A stretch of DNA of 64,000 nucleotides from Polystyrenella longa (GCF_007750395.1 NZ_CP036281.1:5789001-5853000); one strand, 5' to 3'; positions 35,331 through 43,037 are shown, counted from the first letter of the stretch. Notes: generated from the sequence alone by a model not told the origin. A program made the numbers and translations.

Positions 35331-35738
35331 ATGAGTATTGAATCACTAACACCAAGACAAAAAGAGATTTTCGATTTCATCGTCGACTACAAGGCTGAGA
35401 AGCAAAGCAGTCCTTCGTTCCGGGAGATCGGTAAACGGTTCGGTATCGGATCCCCTAATGGCGTGGCCTGTCATCTGAATGCACTGGAGAAGAAAGGGCT
35501 CATTACACGCTTCCCAGGCGAAGCTCGCGGAATCAAGGTCAACGTCGATCTGCCTGAAAACAAATCCCCAATACTTGAAGCCCTGGATAAAGGGTTTGCC
35601 GTCCACATCTCCAACGGACGGAAGGGATTCATCGCCTCGTTAAGTCGGATGAACCCGAATGAGCCTGCCGTTATTGCTTTCGGCGACACGTTCAGAAACT
35701 GCATCGCCGACATCGCTGAAAAGCTCAAGCCATTTTGA
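35331..35738 (+). CDS. LexA-type DNA-binding protein without peptidase domain
   Basis: 135 residues. ATG 35331 was chosen because the protein then begins at the LexA winged-helix start, SIESLTPRQKEIFDFIVDY, after TTCAGGAGC. REIGKRFGIGSPNGVACHLNALEKKGLITR is the LexA recognition helix-turn-helix. The remaining 65 residues have no Ala-Gly cleavage site or Ser-Lys dyad of S24 peptidases. It may bind host LexA or SOS boxes, or act as a phage repressor, without self-cleavage. Confidence 0.8.
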   Translation: MSIESLTPRQKEIFDFIVDYKAEKQSSPSFREIGKRFGIGSPNGVACHLNALEKKGLITRFPGEARGIKVNVDLPENKSPILEALDKGFAVHISNGRKGFIASLSRMNPNEPAVIAFGDTFRNCIADIAEKLKPF

Positions 35739-35742
35739 CCAG

Positions 35743-35801
35743 CCCGGTCGGTCGTGTTTGTTACACCCTTCTCCATGGGTCCTCTGGCCGGCCGGGTTTT
35801 T
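35743..35801 (+). terminator. GC-rich hairpin terminator
   Basis: CCCGG at 35743 and CCGGG followed by TTTTT at about 35792-35801 close a branched hairpin. A GAAAGGAATC ribosome binding site for csrA follows. Confidence 0.6.
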
Positions 35802-35827
35802 AAATCACCTTACTGAAAGGAATCAGC

Positions 35828-36007
35828 ATGTTAGTTCTGTCACGCAAAAAGGATGAGGTCATTCGAATCGGTGACAACATCACCTTAATGGTGGTCGATA
35901 TTCGTGGCGACAAAGTCCGCCTGGGAATCTCTGCCCCGAAGGACGTCACTATTCATCGCGAAGAAGTTTACCAGGCAATCCAGGATCAAGAAGGAGAGGC
36001 AACGTGA
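35828..36007 (+). CDS. csrA: CsrA translational regulator
   Basis: 59 residues, ATG 35828 after GAAAGGAATC. MLVLSRKKDEVIRIGDNITL opens it, then VRLGISAPKDVTIHREEVYQ with the RNA-binding residues of the CsrA dimer (Leu4, Arg6, and Arg in HREE). It binds GGA motifs in mRNA leaders and blocks or activates translation. The gene overlaps the ParB-like gene by four bases (GTGA). A prophage copy could redirect host carbon metabolism or control phage messages, whose leaders here are rich in GGA. Confidence 0.93.
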   Translation: MLVLSRKKDEVIRIGDNITLMVVDIRGDKVRLGISAPKDVTIHREEVYQAIQDQEGEAT

Positions 36008-36765
36008 GTCCGATAGACGCCTACAAATTCTCACAGGCAATAATCCCTTTAAGCGACATCACGACTGACGCGGGGACGCAGATGCGTGAATCGCTCAATC
36101 AGGAAGCGATTGCTGACTACGCCGCCGCGATGAAACGGGGGATCAAGTTTCCGGCCATTGTATGTCTGTTCGATGGCTCCACCTATTTTCTGGTGGATGG
36201 GTTTCATCGGTACTGGGCGGCGAAAGAGGCCAAGATGAGCCAGGTCGACATGCTCGTTGCTGATGGTTCCTTGCGGGATGCCATGCTGCTGGCCGCGTTG
36301 GTCAATCAGGAACATGGTGTCCGTCGAACCAATGCAGATAAACGCAACGCGGTGTACCACGTGCTCACTCATGACGACTACCGGGAAACTTCCAGCCGTG
36401 AGATTGCCTTACTTACTGGGGTCTCTCACACATTCGTGGACAAGATCAAAAAGAAGCTGGACCCGGCAACGTTGCCACCCGAAGAGATTCCCCCCGAACC
36501 CAAATCGATTGTCAAGAATACGCCTCGGGAGCATGCAGACCCGGAAGCGGAAACCCGCCCGGTCTCTTCGAAGACGAAAGCCAAAACCAACAACAGCAAA
36601 GAACCGGATCCCGAAGAGGGAGATCGCAAGCTATTGAATATCCGGAATGAGCTGCTGGCCTCTGTACGTGGGGTTATTGAACCCGAAACCGATGAGGTCC
36701 GCAAAGCGTCTGGCTACGTTCTGATCGAAATCGGGGAATCCCTGCTCGAAGGCGAGGACATCTAA
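36004..36765 (+). CDS. ParB/sulfiredoxin-fold protein with HTH
   Basis: 253 residues from GTG 36004, overlapping csrA. The ParB N-terminal fold is visible as MRESLNQEAIADYAAAMKRG...KFPAI and the nucleotide-binding box VDGFHRYWAAKEA. The helix-turn-helix is SSREIALLTGVSHTFVDKIKKKL. A Pro/Lys-rich linker and a C-terminal helix follow. Such proteins act in segregation or transcription control. Its coding sequence contains a copy of the GGCAACGTTGCC palindrome (36475-36486), like those upstream of later genes, so it is a candidate binder of that site. Confidence 0.8.
   Translation: MSPIDAYKFSQAIIPLSDITTDAGTQMRESLNQEAIADYAAAMKRGIKFPAIVCLFDGSTYFLVDGFHRYWAAKEAKMSQVDMLVADGSLRDAMLLAALVNQEHGVRRTNADKRNAVYHVLTHDDYRETSSREIALLTGVSHTFVDKIKKKLDPATLPPEEIPPEPKSIVKNTPREHADPEAETRPVSSKTKAKTNNSKEPDPEEGDRKLLNIRNELLASVRGVIEPETDEVRKASGYVLIEIGESLLEGEDI
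36475..36486. promoter_or_regulatory. GGCAACGTTGCC palindrome (copy 1, inside ParB-like gene)
   Basis: A 12-bp perfect palindrome flanked by CCC and ACCC, with the same core as the intergenic copies at 39021, 41004 and 41515. Confidence 0.6.
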
Positions 36766-36839
36766 ACCAAAAGGATTTCGCTACCCGGCCAGGGACGGCC
36801 ATTTTTTTACAAACATTAACTGTTCAGGAGTTATTGACG

Positions 36840-37283
36840 ATGGCATCGAAAAACATTCTCACCCATGGTGATCTGCTCAAAGCGGGCAATCACGTTGCAC
36901 AGAACATCCCCGCCATTGAGGAGATGAAAAACTATCGCGACCTGTCTGAATTCCTCACGGAAAAGATGGATCGAGAGATCAGCGTAAATAACGCGAAATC
37001 GATTCTCGCGGCGGTGCAGGAATCAGGCGTCGAGATTCACGCCTTCGGTCAGCAGAAGCCCGGAGAGACGGCCAGTGACGAGATGATGCGTGAGCTGATC
37101 AAGTCCAATCAGAACCTCATGAAGTCGAATTACGCCCTGATGGACACCCTAAAAAAACTGTTTCCTCAGCCCGCCCCTAAACAGGTCAACGCGGAAGAGT
37201 ACGCAGCTTTTCTTAACGGTGAGCCGAAAGAGCCGGGCGTGTTGCCTGGAATTCTCACCACATCAGATCCATGCGTTTCTTAA
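36840..37283 (+). CDS. Unknown phage early protein, 147 residues
   Basis: ATG 36840 after CAGGAGTTA. Mostly helical: GDLLKAGNHVAQNIPAIEEM, then a segment like a small regulator domain (LSEFLTEKMDREISVNNAKSILAAVQESGVEI, in parts), a coiled stretch SNQNLMKSNYALMDTLKKLF and a flexible tail. The middle resembles transcription co-factor or anti-repressor proteins only in general character. Function unknown. Confidence 0.55.
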   Translation: MASKNILTHGDLLKAGNHVAQNIPAIEEMKNYRDLSEFLTEKMDREISVNNAKSILAAVQESGVEIHAFGQQKPGETASDEMMRELIKSNQNLMKSNYALMDTLKKLFPQPAPKQVNAEEYAAFLNGEPKEPGVLPGILTTSDPCVS

Positions 37284-37333
37284 AGAGGTTCTCACCTCAT
37301 TGGTAAATCACACTTCCCTATCAAGGAAACCTG

Positions 37334-37870
37334 ATGATGGTCACTGCTGTCGATCGATGCCACATTATCACGCGATCAGGTCATTTAGTGGACCTGTTTC
37401 ACATGCAGCCCGAAGACATTCGTCTGGAGGACGTCGCTCACTCACTGGCCATGAAATGTCGGTTCAATGGGCATAGTCCCGAGTTCTATTCGGTGGCTCA
37501 ACACAGCGTCATTGTCTCCATGAATTCGAAGTTCCCTCAAGCAGCTTTATTGCATGATGCCGCTGAGGCTTACTTGACGGATATGGTCCGGCCGCTCAAG
37601 CGTCATTTCCCAGAGCTTATCGAAATGGAAACGAGAATGCTCCAGGTGATCGCTGAGCGATTTGACGTCCCTTATGAAGAGATCATGTCGGAGGAAGTGC
37701 GGGAGTGGGATGACCGCGTGCTGGTGGCGGAATACGAAGACTTTTTCGGAGCCCGTCCACCAGGCATGGAGCAAGTCGAGCGGCTGGGTGTCGACTCCAT
37801 CATCCCGCTCCCGCCCAAGACAGCCAAGGCGTTGTTTCTCACGAAGGCGGATTTTCTCGGCCTGTCTTGA
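37334..37870 (+). CDS. HD-domain phosphohydrolase (YfbR-like 5'-deoxynucleotidase)
   Basis: 178 residues, ATG 37334. Metal ligands are visible in VAHSLAMKCRFNGHSPEFYSVAQHSVIV (H), ALLHDAAEAYLTDM (HD and D), and the C-terminal VLVAEYEDFF. The pattern SVAQHSVIV...LLHDAAEAYLGD is typical of phage and host YfbR-like nucleotidases that dephosphorylate dNMPs. In a phage it would adjust nucleotide pools during replication. Confidence 0.85.
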   Translation: MMVTAVDRCHIITRSGHLVDLFHMQPEDIRLEDVAHSLAMKCRFNGHSPEFYSVAQHSVIVSMNSKFPQAALLHDAAEAYLTDMVRPLKRHFPELIEMETRMLQVIAERFDVPYEEIMSEEVREWDDRVLVAEYEDFFGARPPGMEQVERLGVDSIIPLPPKTAKALFLTKADFLGLS

Positions 37871-37949
37871 TTCCCAATTGTTTCCACGTTCGTTCCGCAA
37901 TGGCTCGGAAGATTTACAGAACAGAGTAAGAAAAGGAGTGGTGTTTCTG

Positions 37950-38996
37950 ATGGCTGGTAACTGGATCAAAGTGAACTGCGACTTAGCGACGACGCCCGAA
38001 GTACTGATGATGGCGGATCAACTCGACAGTGATGAAGACATGATCGTCGGCAAACTGATTCGTCTGTGGTCCTGGTTCGACACGCATACCGAGGACGGCA
38101 GCTGCGAAAAGATTTCCGTCAAGTTCATTGACCGTCATGTCCGCCTGGAAGGTTTTGCTAAAGCCATGATGGAAGCGGGTTGGCTCTGTGAAAACAAGGG
38201 TATTGTCAGCCTCCCGAGCTGGGAAGAACACAATGGCGAGACCGCGAAACGACGCGCCAAAGACAACAAACGGAAGGGTCAGAAATCGCCCGCCTCCAAG
38301 AAGAATCCGAAGTCGGTCCAGAATGATTCCGAAAACATTCCAGACGAACGCGGAAACATCGCGGAAGAAATGAAGAACAGAATAGAGGAGAATAGAATAG
38401 ATAAGAATAAAGAAGAGAAGAATAAAAAACCTGCTGCTGCACCTCAAAGGAGCTCTCGACAGCCGGACGAATATCCGCCCCCAACCTGGGAGCAGGTGCA
38501 GCAGCAGCTTATTGATTTTGGGGTTCAGGCGGTTAACCCGCTGGTGAAACAGGCACGGGAATCTTACACGCCCGCCCAGGCCATTGCCGTGATCGGCTAC
38601 GCCCAACTGCACAAGTTCGCCCCCAACCTGCTGTACTCGCGGATGATTAACACTCCCGGGAAATCTCCCCTCGAACATGGCTGGCCCCAATCGAAAAAGC
38701 CGACCGCATTCACAGAGCATCGCTACGCCGCCCAGCAACGAGCACAGGAAGCTTCGAAGGCCCAAGCCGACCGAGAGGAAGCGGAGAAAAAACAAAAGCA
38801 TCAGGCGCAACGTGAGAGGCTGGAAGAGCAATTCGGGAAACAGTTGGACTCCATGTCCGAAGAGACCCGCAATGACTTGCTTTCCAAGAGCCATCGACAC
38901 GATCTGATCAAGTACATGACACCCGACATCAGACGCTTCAATCAACTCACTGCGTTGTTCGAGCTTTCCAAGAATCAAGCCGCCGCTTCACGCTGA
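37950..38996 (+). CDS. Phage replication protein (winged-helix, O/DnaD-like)
   Basis: 348 residues. ATG 37950 is preferred because AAAAGGAGT precedes it and the protein then starts MAGNWIKVNCDLATTPEVL, the usual opening of this family; the frame is open further upstream but overlaps the HD gene. Residues 1-90 are a winged helix. Residues 95-150 are basic and low complexity (RRAKDNKRKGQKSPASKK, then an EEN/KN run). Residues about 180-240 form a DnaD-like block (YTPAQAIAVIGYAQLHKFAPNLLYSRMI). A coiled coil ends it. It probably recruits helicase to the phage origin. Confidence 0.65.
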   Translation: MAGNWIKVNCDLATTPEVLMMADQLDSDEDMIVGKLIRLWSWFDTHTEDGSCEKISVKFIDRHVRLEGFAKAMMEAGWLCENKGIVSLPSWEEHNGETAKRRAKDNKRKGQKSPASKKNPKSVQNDSENIPDERGNIAEEMKNRIEENRIDKNKEEKNKKPAAAPQRSSRQPDEYPPPTWEQVQQQLIDFGVQAVNPLVKQARESYTPAQAIAVIGYAQLHKFAPNLLYSRMINTPGKSPLEHGWPQSKKPTAFTEHRYAAQQRAQEASKAQADREEAEKKQKHQAQRERLEEQFGKQLDSMSEETRNDLLSKSHRHDLIKYMTPDIRRFNQLTALFELSKNQAAASR

Positions 38997-39020
38997 TCCT
39001 CGGTCGTGAAATCAATCTCC

Positions 39021-39034
39021 TGGCAACGTTGCCA
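39021..39034. promoter_or_regulatory. TGGCAACGTTGCCA palindrome (copy 2)
   Basis: A perfect 14-bp palindrome in the gap just upstream of the small membrane gene at 39066. Confidence 0.65.
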
Positions 39035-39065
39035 CCAACCCCACCAACAACCGGAAGGCCAAAAG

Positions 39066-39239
39066 ATGCATCTCAGTTTTTATTTGATTTTCATATCGGT
39101 GATCGCCGTCGGGGCTTTTGTTCGAACGTTCTGGGTTGAGCGGGCGTGTGACGAGCGGATCGACAAAATCGTCAAGGAAATTTACCAACTCGAAAACCAG
39201 ATCGCCGGAAACCCGCGACCTCAACAGGAGAAAACATAA
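39066..39239 (+). CDS. Small N-terminally anchored membrane protein
   Basis: 57 residues from ATG 39066, with GGAAGG before it. One transmembrane helix (LSFYLIFISVIAVGAFVRTFWV) is followed by a charged helix (ERACDERIDKIVKEIYQLENQI). An upstream in-frame GTG at 39006 would put 20 unrelated residues across the palindrome, so it is not used. It ends immediately before the MazG-like gene. Confidence 0.55.
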   Translation: MHLSFYLIFISVIAVGAFVRTFWVERACDERIDKIVKEIYQLENQIAGNPRPQQEKT

Positions 39240-39611
39240 GTGATTGAAGTCAACCGAAACATGACGATGGATGAACTCGTGAAAACGATCCATGAAATTC
39301 ACGCGAACTGGTGGATTGATCTGGAAACAGGAAAACGCAAAGAACGCAACGTAGGTGAATTGCTTTGCCTGGTACACAGCGAGATCAGTGAAGGGATGGA
39401 GGGTCATCGCAAAAACCTGATGGACGATCACCTTCCCCATCGTTCCATGATCGAGGTCGAGCTGGCCGATGCGTTGATTCGCATTATGGATATTGCTGGT
39501 GGGCTGAACCTGGATCTTCCAGGGGCAGTCATTGAGAAGCTGATTTACAACCAGCAACGGGCAGATCACAAACTCGAAAAACGCCGCAAAGAAGGCGGGA
39601 AAGCGTACTGA
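39240..39611 (+). CDS. MazG-like nucleotide pyrophosphohydrolase
   Basis: 123 residues from GTG 39240, directly after the preceding stop. The segments LLCLVHSEISEGMEGHRKN and MIEVELADALIRIMDIAGGL (in parts) carry the ExxE...ExxD metal site of the all-alpha NTP pyrophosphatase fold. It likely removes non-canonical or excess dNTPs, or signalling nucleotides, during phage growth. It overlaps the next gene by one base. Confidence 0.8.
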   Translation: MIEVNRNMTMDELVKTIHEIHANWWIDLETGKRKERNVGELLCLVHSEISEGMEGHRKNLMDDHLPHRSMIEVELADALIRIMDIAGGLNLDLPGAVIEKLIYNQQRADHKLEKRRKEGGKAY

Positions 39612-39943
39612 TGTCAATCAACAGCAGAGCCAAGGGCAAGCGTGCAGAACTCGCACTGAAGAACGAACTAAACGTCATTTTTGGAACTGACTGCCGACGT
39701 GGTCAACAGTTTTGCGGAGCCAGTGGTGATGCTGATGTAGTGGGGATTGAAGGTGTCCATATCGAGTGCAAGCACGTTGAGGCTCTCAATATTTTCGAGG
39801 CCATGAAGCAAGCTGAGCGAGACGCCAGGAGTGGCGACACTCCTATCGTCTGTCACACCAAGAATCACAAGCCTTGGCTAGTGACATTGAACCTGGATGA
39901 ACTGCCTGACCTGGTCAGGAAGCTTGCTCCGTTTGTGGATTAG
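39611..39943 (+). CDS. Holliday-junction-resolvase-like PD-(D/E)XK nuclease
   Basis: 110 residues, ATG 39611 (TGATG overlap). KRAELALKNELN supplies the first Glu. GDADVVGIEGVHIECKHVE gives Asp and E-x-K; the following helix EAMKQAERDA and DTPIVCHTKNHKPW complete the small resolvase fold. It probably resolves branched DNA before packaging. Length is normal for phage enzymes of this type. Confidence 0.8.
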   Translation: MSINSRAKGKRAELALKNELNVIFGTDCRRGQQFCGASGDADVVGIEGVHIECKHVEALNIFEAMKQAERDARSGDTPIVCHTKNHKPWLVTLNLDELPDLVRKLAPFVD

Positions 39944-40267
39944 TGGTGCTTATTAAACAACGAAGCAAAGACCTGGTTATGTCCTAAAACTCAACCTGAA
40001 AGAGAGTGTAACGGGGACCGCACTTATGAACCGGACGTTTCTCGCTGTGTGAGGCAGAAGAGGATCGGACCAAGTAGCCCCCTGCAAAGGCAGTATTTAA
40101 CTACCTCATATTGGGAGGATGGAACAATGTGAACTGCACCTACGGTTAGTGGTTTCCCGCTCTTAAAACCTACGTGCTGGTGCGAGGCCAGTCAGAGGCC
40201 ACTGTGGATGGCTCGACCGGGTGAGAGGCCCGGATTTATTTACCGAACGAATAGGAAGGATAGAGAG
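39944..40267 (+). ncRNA. Candidate structured RNA or long leader
   Basis: 324 bp between co-directional genes with no convincing frame. Unlike other gaps here it is long and GC-balanced, with several local pairings: GAGGCAGAAG region, CCCCCTGCAAAGGCAG, CGAGGCCAGTCAGAGGCC and CCGGGTGAGAGGCCCGG. It could be a phage non-coding RNA or a regulatory 5' leader for the zinc-ribbon gene. No known RNA family is recognised. Confidence 0.3.
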
Positions 40268-40528
40268 ATGGCTTACTGTGAAACATGCTCACGGGGTCTT
40301 AAGCGATGGCAAAGTGAAGGGCAATGCACTAGCTGCTCGGATGAGTACGAAAGCGAAGACTGTGTCCGTTGTCCGCATTGCGGCGAAAAGAGGCACGTTG
40401 AGCCTGAGTGCTTTGAAAACATCGGCGACGAACAATGCCACGAGTGCGGCCATGAATTCGCAGTGGAGATTGAGTACACCGTAACCTTGACTAGCCCACC
40501 CCGGATCAAGAAAGAGGTGCAATCATGA
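40268..40528 (+). CDS. Zinc-ribbon protein, 86 residues
   Basis: ATG 40268. Four Cys pairs: CETC, CTSC, CPHCGEKRHVEPEC and CHECGHEF, i.e. two zinc ribbons. Acidic overall. Likely a small DNA- or protein-binding phage regulator. It belongs to the run of tiny early genes with separate ribosome binding sites. Confidence 0.65.
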   Translation: MAYCETCSRGLKRWQSEGQCTSCSDEYESEDCVRCPHCGEKRHVEPECFENIGDEQCHECGHEFAVEIEYTVTLTSPPRIKKEVQS

Positions 40529-40652
40529 GTGCGGCTTCGGATGGGCAAGCAATCCATACGTGTGGGCCGTGTCTTTCAAGGTGATCGAGGTTAAGAACTA
40601 ACTCGGTCGGAACGTATCTAACACTTATTCAACAACGGAAACGGAGAAACCA

Positions 40653-40937
40653 ATGGTTCAACTGAACATCAAAAAACCAGTCTCAGTGGAAGCGAAAACA
40701 CTGAAGGTTCACCTCAAAGTTCGCGACGAAATGGGGTTCTCCATTGAGGATCAGGACGGCAAGGAAATCTTCGACCGCGAAGATGGATACGTGCCGGACT
40801 TTTTTCCTGGCGAGCACTACGGCGACTACCTGATTCTGGACATTGATATCGACACCGGCAAGATCACCAACTGGGAAGTCCCGTCAGCGGACGATCTCCA
40901 GAAGTTGATTAATGGTGATGATGATGACGACGAGTAA
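40653..40937 (+). CDS. Unknown acidic protein, 94 residues
   Basis: ATG 40653 after CGGAGAAACC. Beta-rich (VEAKTLKVHLKVRDEMGFSIED... YGDYLILDIDIDTGKITNWEV, in parts), ending in an acidic tail NGDDDDDE. No recognised domain. The upstream gap carries the TTATTCAACAACGGAAACGGAG leader pattern shared by later genes. Confidence 0.6.
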   Translation: MVQLNIKKPVSVEAKTLKVHLKVRDEMGFSIEDQDGKEIFDREDGYVPDFFPGEHYGDYLILDIDIDTGKITNWEVPSADDLQKLINGDDDDDE

Positions 40938-41003
40938 ATGATGTTTATCTTCCGGGTGCAATTCGATCTGAGTGAATTGTATTTCGGGGGACTTTTATAC
41001 AAC

Positions 41004-41017
41004 TGGCAACGTTGCCA
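41004..41017. promoter_or_regulatory. TGGCAACGTTGCCA palindrome (copy 3)
   Basis: A perfect 14-bp palindrome 18 bases before the start of the two-helix membrane gene, next to its ACGGAGGAA ribosome binding site; binding there could block translation or transcription. Confidence 0.65.
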
Positions 41018-41035
41018 CTAACGGAGGAATGAAGG

Positions 41036-41242
41036 ATGTCTGGAAACACAAGTAGCGCCTCTGGCGGAATCGGAGTATTTGGTTTGCTGGGTGTGGTGTT
41101 TGTCACGCTCAAGCTGTGCGACGTGATTGACTGGTCATGGTGGTGGGTGACTGCTCCGCTCTGGGGGCCGTTCGCATTCGGCCTATCAGTTATGTTCGTG
41201 GCGTTTATCGCTTATTGCGGTTACCGACTTGTTCGCGGGTGA
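41036..41242 (+). CDS. Two-helix membrane protein, 68 residues
   Basis: ATG 41036 after GGAGGAATGAAGG. Two hydrophobic segments, GVFGLLGVVFVTLKLCDVI and LWGPFAFGLSVMFVAFIAYCGY, flank WSWWWVTAP. Short phage proteins with this W-V-T-A-P-L-W-G-P pattern occur in several tailed phages. Holin or superinfection-exclusion roles are possible; not determined. Confidence 0.65.
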   Translation: MSGNTSSASGGIGVFGLLGVVFVTLKLCDVIDWSWWWVTAPLWGPFAFGLSVMFVAFIAYCGYRLVRG

Positions 41243-41284
41243 TGAATAAACGGTAGGTACTTAACAACGGGAGGAGAACGAAAA

Positions 41285-41494
41285 GTGAGAAGTGAATACA
41301 GAGGCTGGCTGAAAGATGGACTCGATTTTGAACTGCCCGAAGGCGGGTACATGGTCTACGCAAGTCGCCGAAAAAGTTTCAATGAACGCGAGAAGATTAC
41401 GGAGGTGTCTGGCCGTGACCTCGATTCTTTGATCGAATTCCTGATTGGTTGCCGGGAGCGGATCAATCTGAACGACGCTCCGACGGATGAATAA
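41285..41494 (+). CDS. Unknown small protein, 69 residues
   Basis: GTG 41285 after GGAGGAGAAC. Sequence YRGWLKDGLDFELPEGGYMVYASRRK then DLDSLIEFLIGCRERI; mixed alpha/beta, no known domain. One of a series of single tiny genes with individual leaders. Confidence 0.5.
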   Translation: MRSEYRGWLKDGLDFELPEGGYMVYASRRKSFNEREKITEVSGRDLDSLIEFLIGCRERINLNDAPTDE

Positions 41495-41514
41495 ATAAAG
41501 GTGAGTAATCTTCC

Positions 41515-41528
41515 TGGCAACGTTTCCA
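41515..41528. promoter_or_regulatory. TGGCAACGTTTCCA near-palindrome (copy 4)
   Basis: Matches the 14-bp palindrome at 13 of 14 positions, upstream of the 59-residue gene at 41561. Confidence 0.5.
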
Positions 41529-41560
41529 ACAATTAAACATTCAAACAAGTGAGGTGAGTT

Positions 41561-41740
41561 ATGGCTACTTTTATCAAACTAACGGAAAGCTGCGGCGATC
41601 CGCTGATCATTAACTCTGAAGTGGTTGCGTACGTTGACGTTGACGACGATGGGGATAGCCGAGTCTACAAAATCGGAGACGATGAGCCGTGGATGGTCAC
41701 GGAAGATGTTTTAGACATTATCTCACAGCTCGGTATCTGA
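41561..41740 (+). CDS. Unknown acidic protein, 59 residues
   Basis: ATG 41561 after GTGAGGTGAG. FIKLTESCGDPLIINSEVVAYV, then VDDDGDSRVYKIGDDEPWMV, and DILDIISQL-like end. A short beta-rich protein of unknown role, of a type often found in phage early regions. Good start site and coding character. Confidence 0.55.
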   Translation: MATFIKLTESCGDPLIINSEVVAYVDVDDDGDSRVYKIGDDEPWMVTEDVLDIISQLGI

Positions 41741-41791
41741 AGACCAGCGACAGATACCGGTAACTTATTCAACGAAGGAGGGAAATTGCTG

Positions 41792-42271
41792 ATGTACTTG
41801 ATTGATTCTTTATGTCCATCCGGCGGGATGGGTGGGCACGGGTTTACGATCCATCTGTCTCCTGAATTCCGGGATGCGGTTAAATCAAGCGGAATCGGCC
41901 AGCCACAAGTCGATCACGTACTGAAAAATTACGGTGACGAATGGGCGTCGAAATGCGGGCTGCTGCATAGGTACGACCCTAATAGGCGCCGACTGAGTCA
42001 TAGGTTTGTCTCGTCGGGCACGATCCCGTCTGATGAGGCAAGTTGTCATCACGGCATTACTATTAGATGGGGCGAATGGGGACCGGAACATATCACAGTC
42101 CCCGGTAATGCCTGCGGGCTTGACATCGACTCATGCCCTTCAGTTTACAGGGGTGGGAGAATTCTTCTACCTCACAATGTCGATCACTGGGGGCAGGTGA
42201 ACTTGCTGTTGATTGTCTTTTGTTGGTTCGCCCATTCAGTTGCGCTGCAGAATAGTGTCAACGACGAATAA
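41792..42271 (+). CDS. Unknown protein, 159 residues
   Basis: ATG 41792 is 9 bases after AAGGAGGG; the in-frame TTG at 41786 is too close to it. Has GGMGGHGFTIHLSPEFRDAV, a His/Cys-containing middle and a hydrophobic C-terminal helix (VNLLLIVFCWFAHSVAL) suggesting membrane attachment. No family recognised. Confidence 0.5.
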   Translation: MYLIDSLCPSGGMGGHGFTIHLSPEFRDAVKSSGIGQPQVDHVLKNYGDEWASKCGLLHRYDPNRRRLSHRFVSSGTIPSDEASCHHGITIRWGEWGPEHITVPGNACGLDIDSCPSVYRGGRILLPHNVDHWGQVNLLLIVFCWFAHSVALQNSVNDE

Positions 42272-42301
42272 AGTGCATGTATTCAACATGGAAGGGATGA
42301 G

Positions 42302-42598
42302 ATGCAGTATTTCAAAAATGTAGTTTGCCCGGAGTGTGGTATCCGTACTTTGCTTGACGGGAATGATCACGACTGCCAGTTCTCGAAAAACATACGGGAT
42401 TCATCTGATGCTCAGGACTCCTTGATTCAAACATCAGTTGGGATGATCTTATCAGTCAGTGAAGTCGTCGAGCAATCTTTCAGGATTCTCTATCCTGACA
42501 AGCCTGTCAACAACTTGGCGCCCTCGTTCATGTGTAATGGGGACAGGTCTATCGAGGATGCACTGAGGCGGGCCAGAAGAATGATGACCAGTGAATAA
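42302..42598 (+). CDS. Unknown protein with one CxxC, 98 residues
   Basis: ATG 42302 after GGAAGGGATGAG. N-terminal VVCPECGIRTLLDGNDHDC could bind one zinc; the rest is helical and ends RRARRMMTSE. Overlaps the next gene by eight bases. Confidence 0.5.
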   Translation: MQYFKNVVCPECGIRTLLDGNDHDCQFSKNIRDSSDAQDSLIQTSVGMILSVSEVVEQSFRILYPDKPVNNLAPSFMCNGDRSIEDALRRARRMMTSE

Positions 42599-43037
42599 CA
42601 GGGACTTCTTTTACATGACCATAAAACGAATGACGCGAAATGGCCTCGTCAAATCTGACTTTCCAAAAGGGGAGCCAGTCCGCTTTGAGGCGATTATCGA
42701 CAGCGGTTGCGGCTGGGAATTCGACGCACCGCTGCACTTCTGCAAGCCGTTTCATCGGTACTGCATCGTCACGAGCGTGTGCAACGCGACCATTGAGGAC
42801 AGGATCGAGCGGTTTATGATCGACCTGGACATCCACGGTTACGTGGAAGGGGATCACGATACCTGGCCGTATGACAACGCTCAATACATCAAGGGTCTGT
42901 TTTATCGTGCCAGAAAAGCCAAGGTACGTCGGGGGGTCTCCTACTTCGCATGTGACGTGATCGTGCGGAAGTGGGGAAACGAAGACGAATGCGTCGAATA
43001 CGACGTGGAATGGGTCGCGACGAACGACGACGAATAA
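42591..43037 (+). CDS. Unknown phage protein, 148 residues
   Basis: GTG 42591, inside the end of the preceding gene. Contains IIDSGCGWEFDAPLHFCKPFHRYCIV and several Trp, Cys and His positions. Ends acidic (VATNDDE), a feature shared with other small genes here. No domain recognised. Confidence 0.55.
   Translation: MNNRDFFYMTIKRMTRNGLVKSDFPKGEPVRFEAIIDSGCGWEFDAPLHFCKPFHRYCIVTSVCNATIEDRIERFMIDLDIHGYVEGDHDTWPYDNAQYIKGLFYRARKAKVRRGVSYFACDVIVRKWGNEDECVEYDVEWVATNDDE

Noticed and set aside
37983-38978. 331-codon leftward frame opposite the replication protein gene
   Set aside because: Shadow of a better supported gene; Phe/Leu-rich low-complexity translation of the Glu/Lys codons on the other strand.
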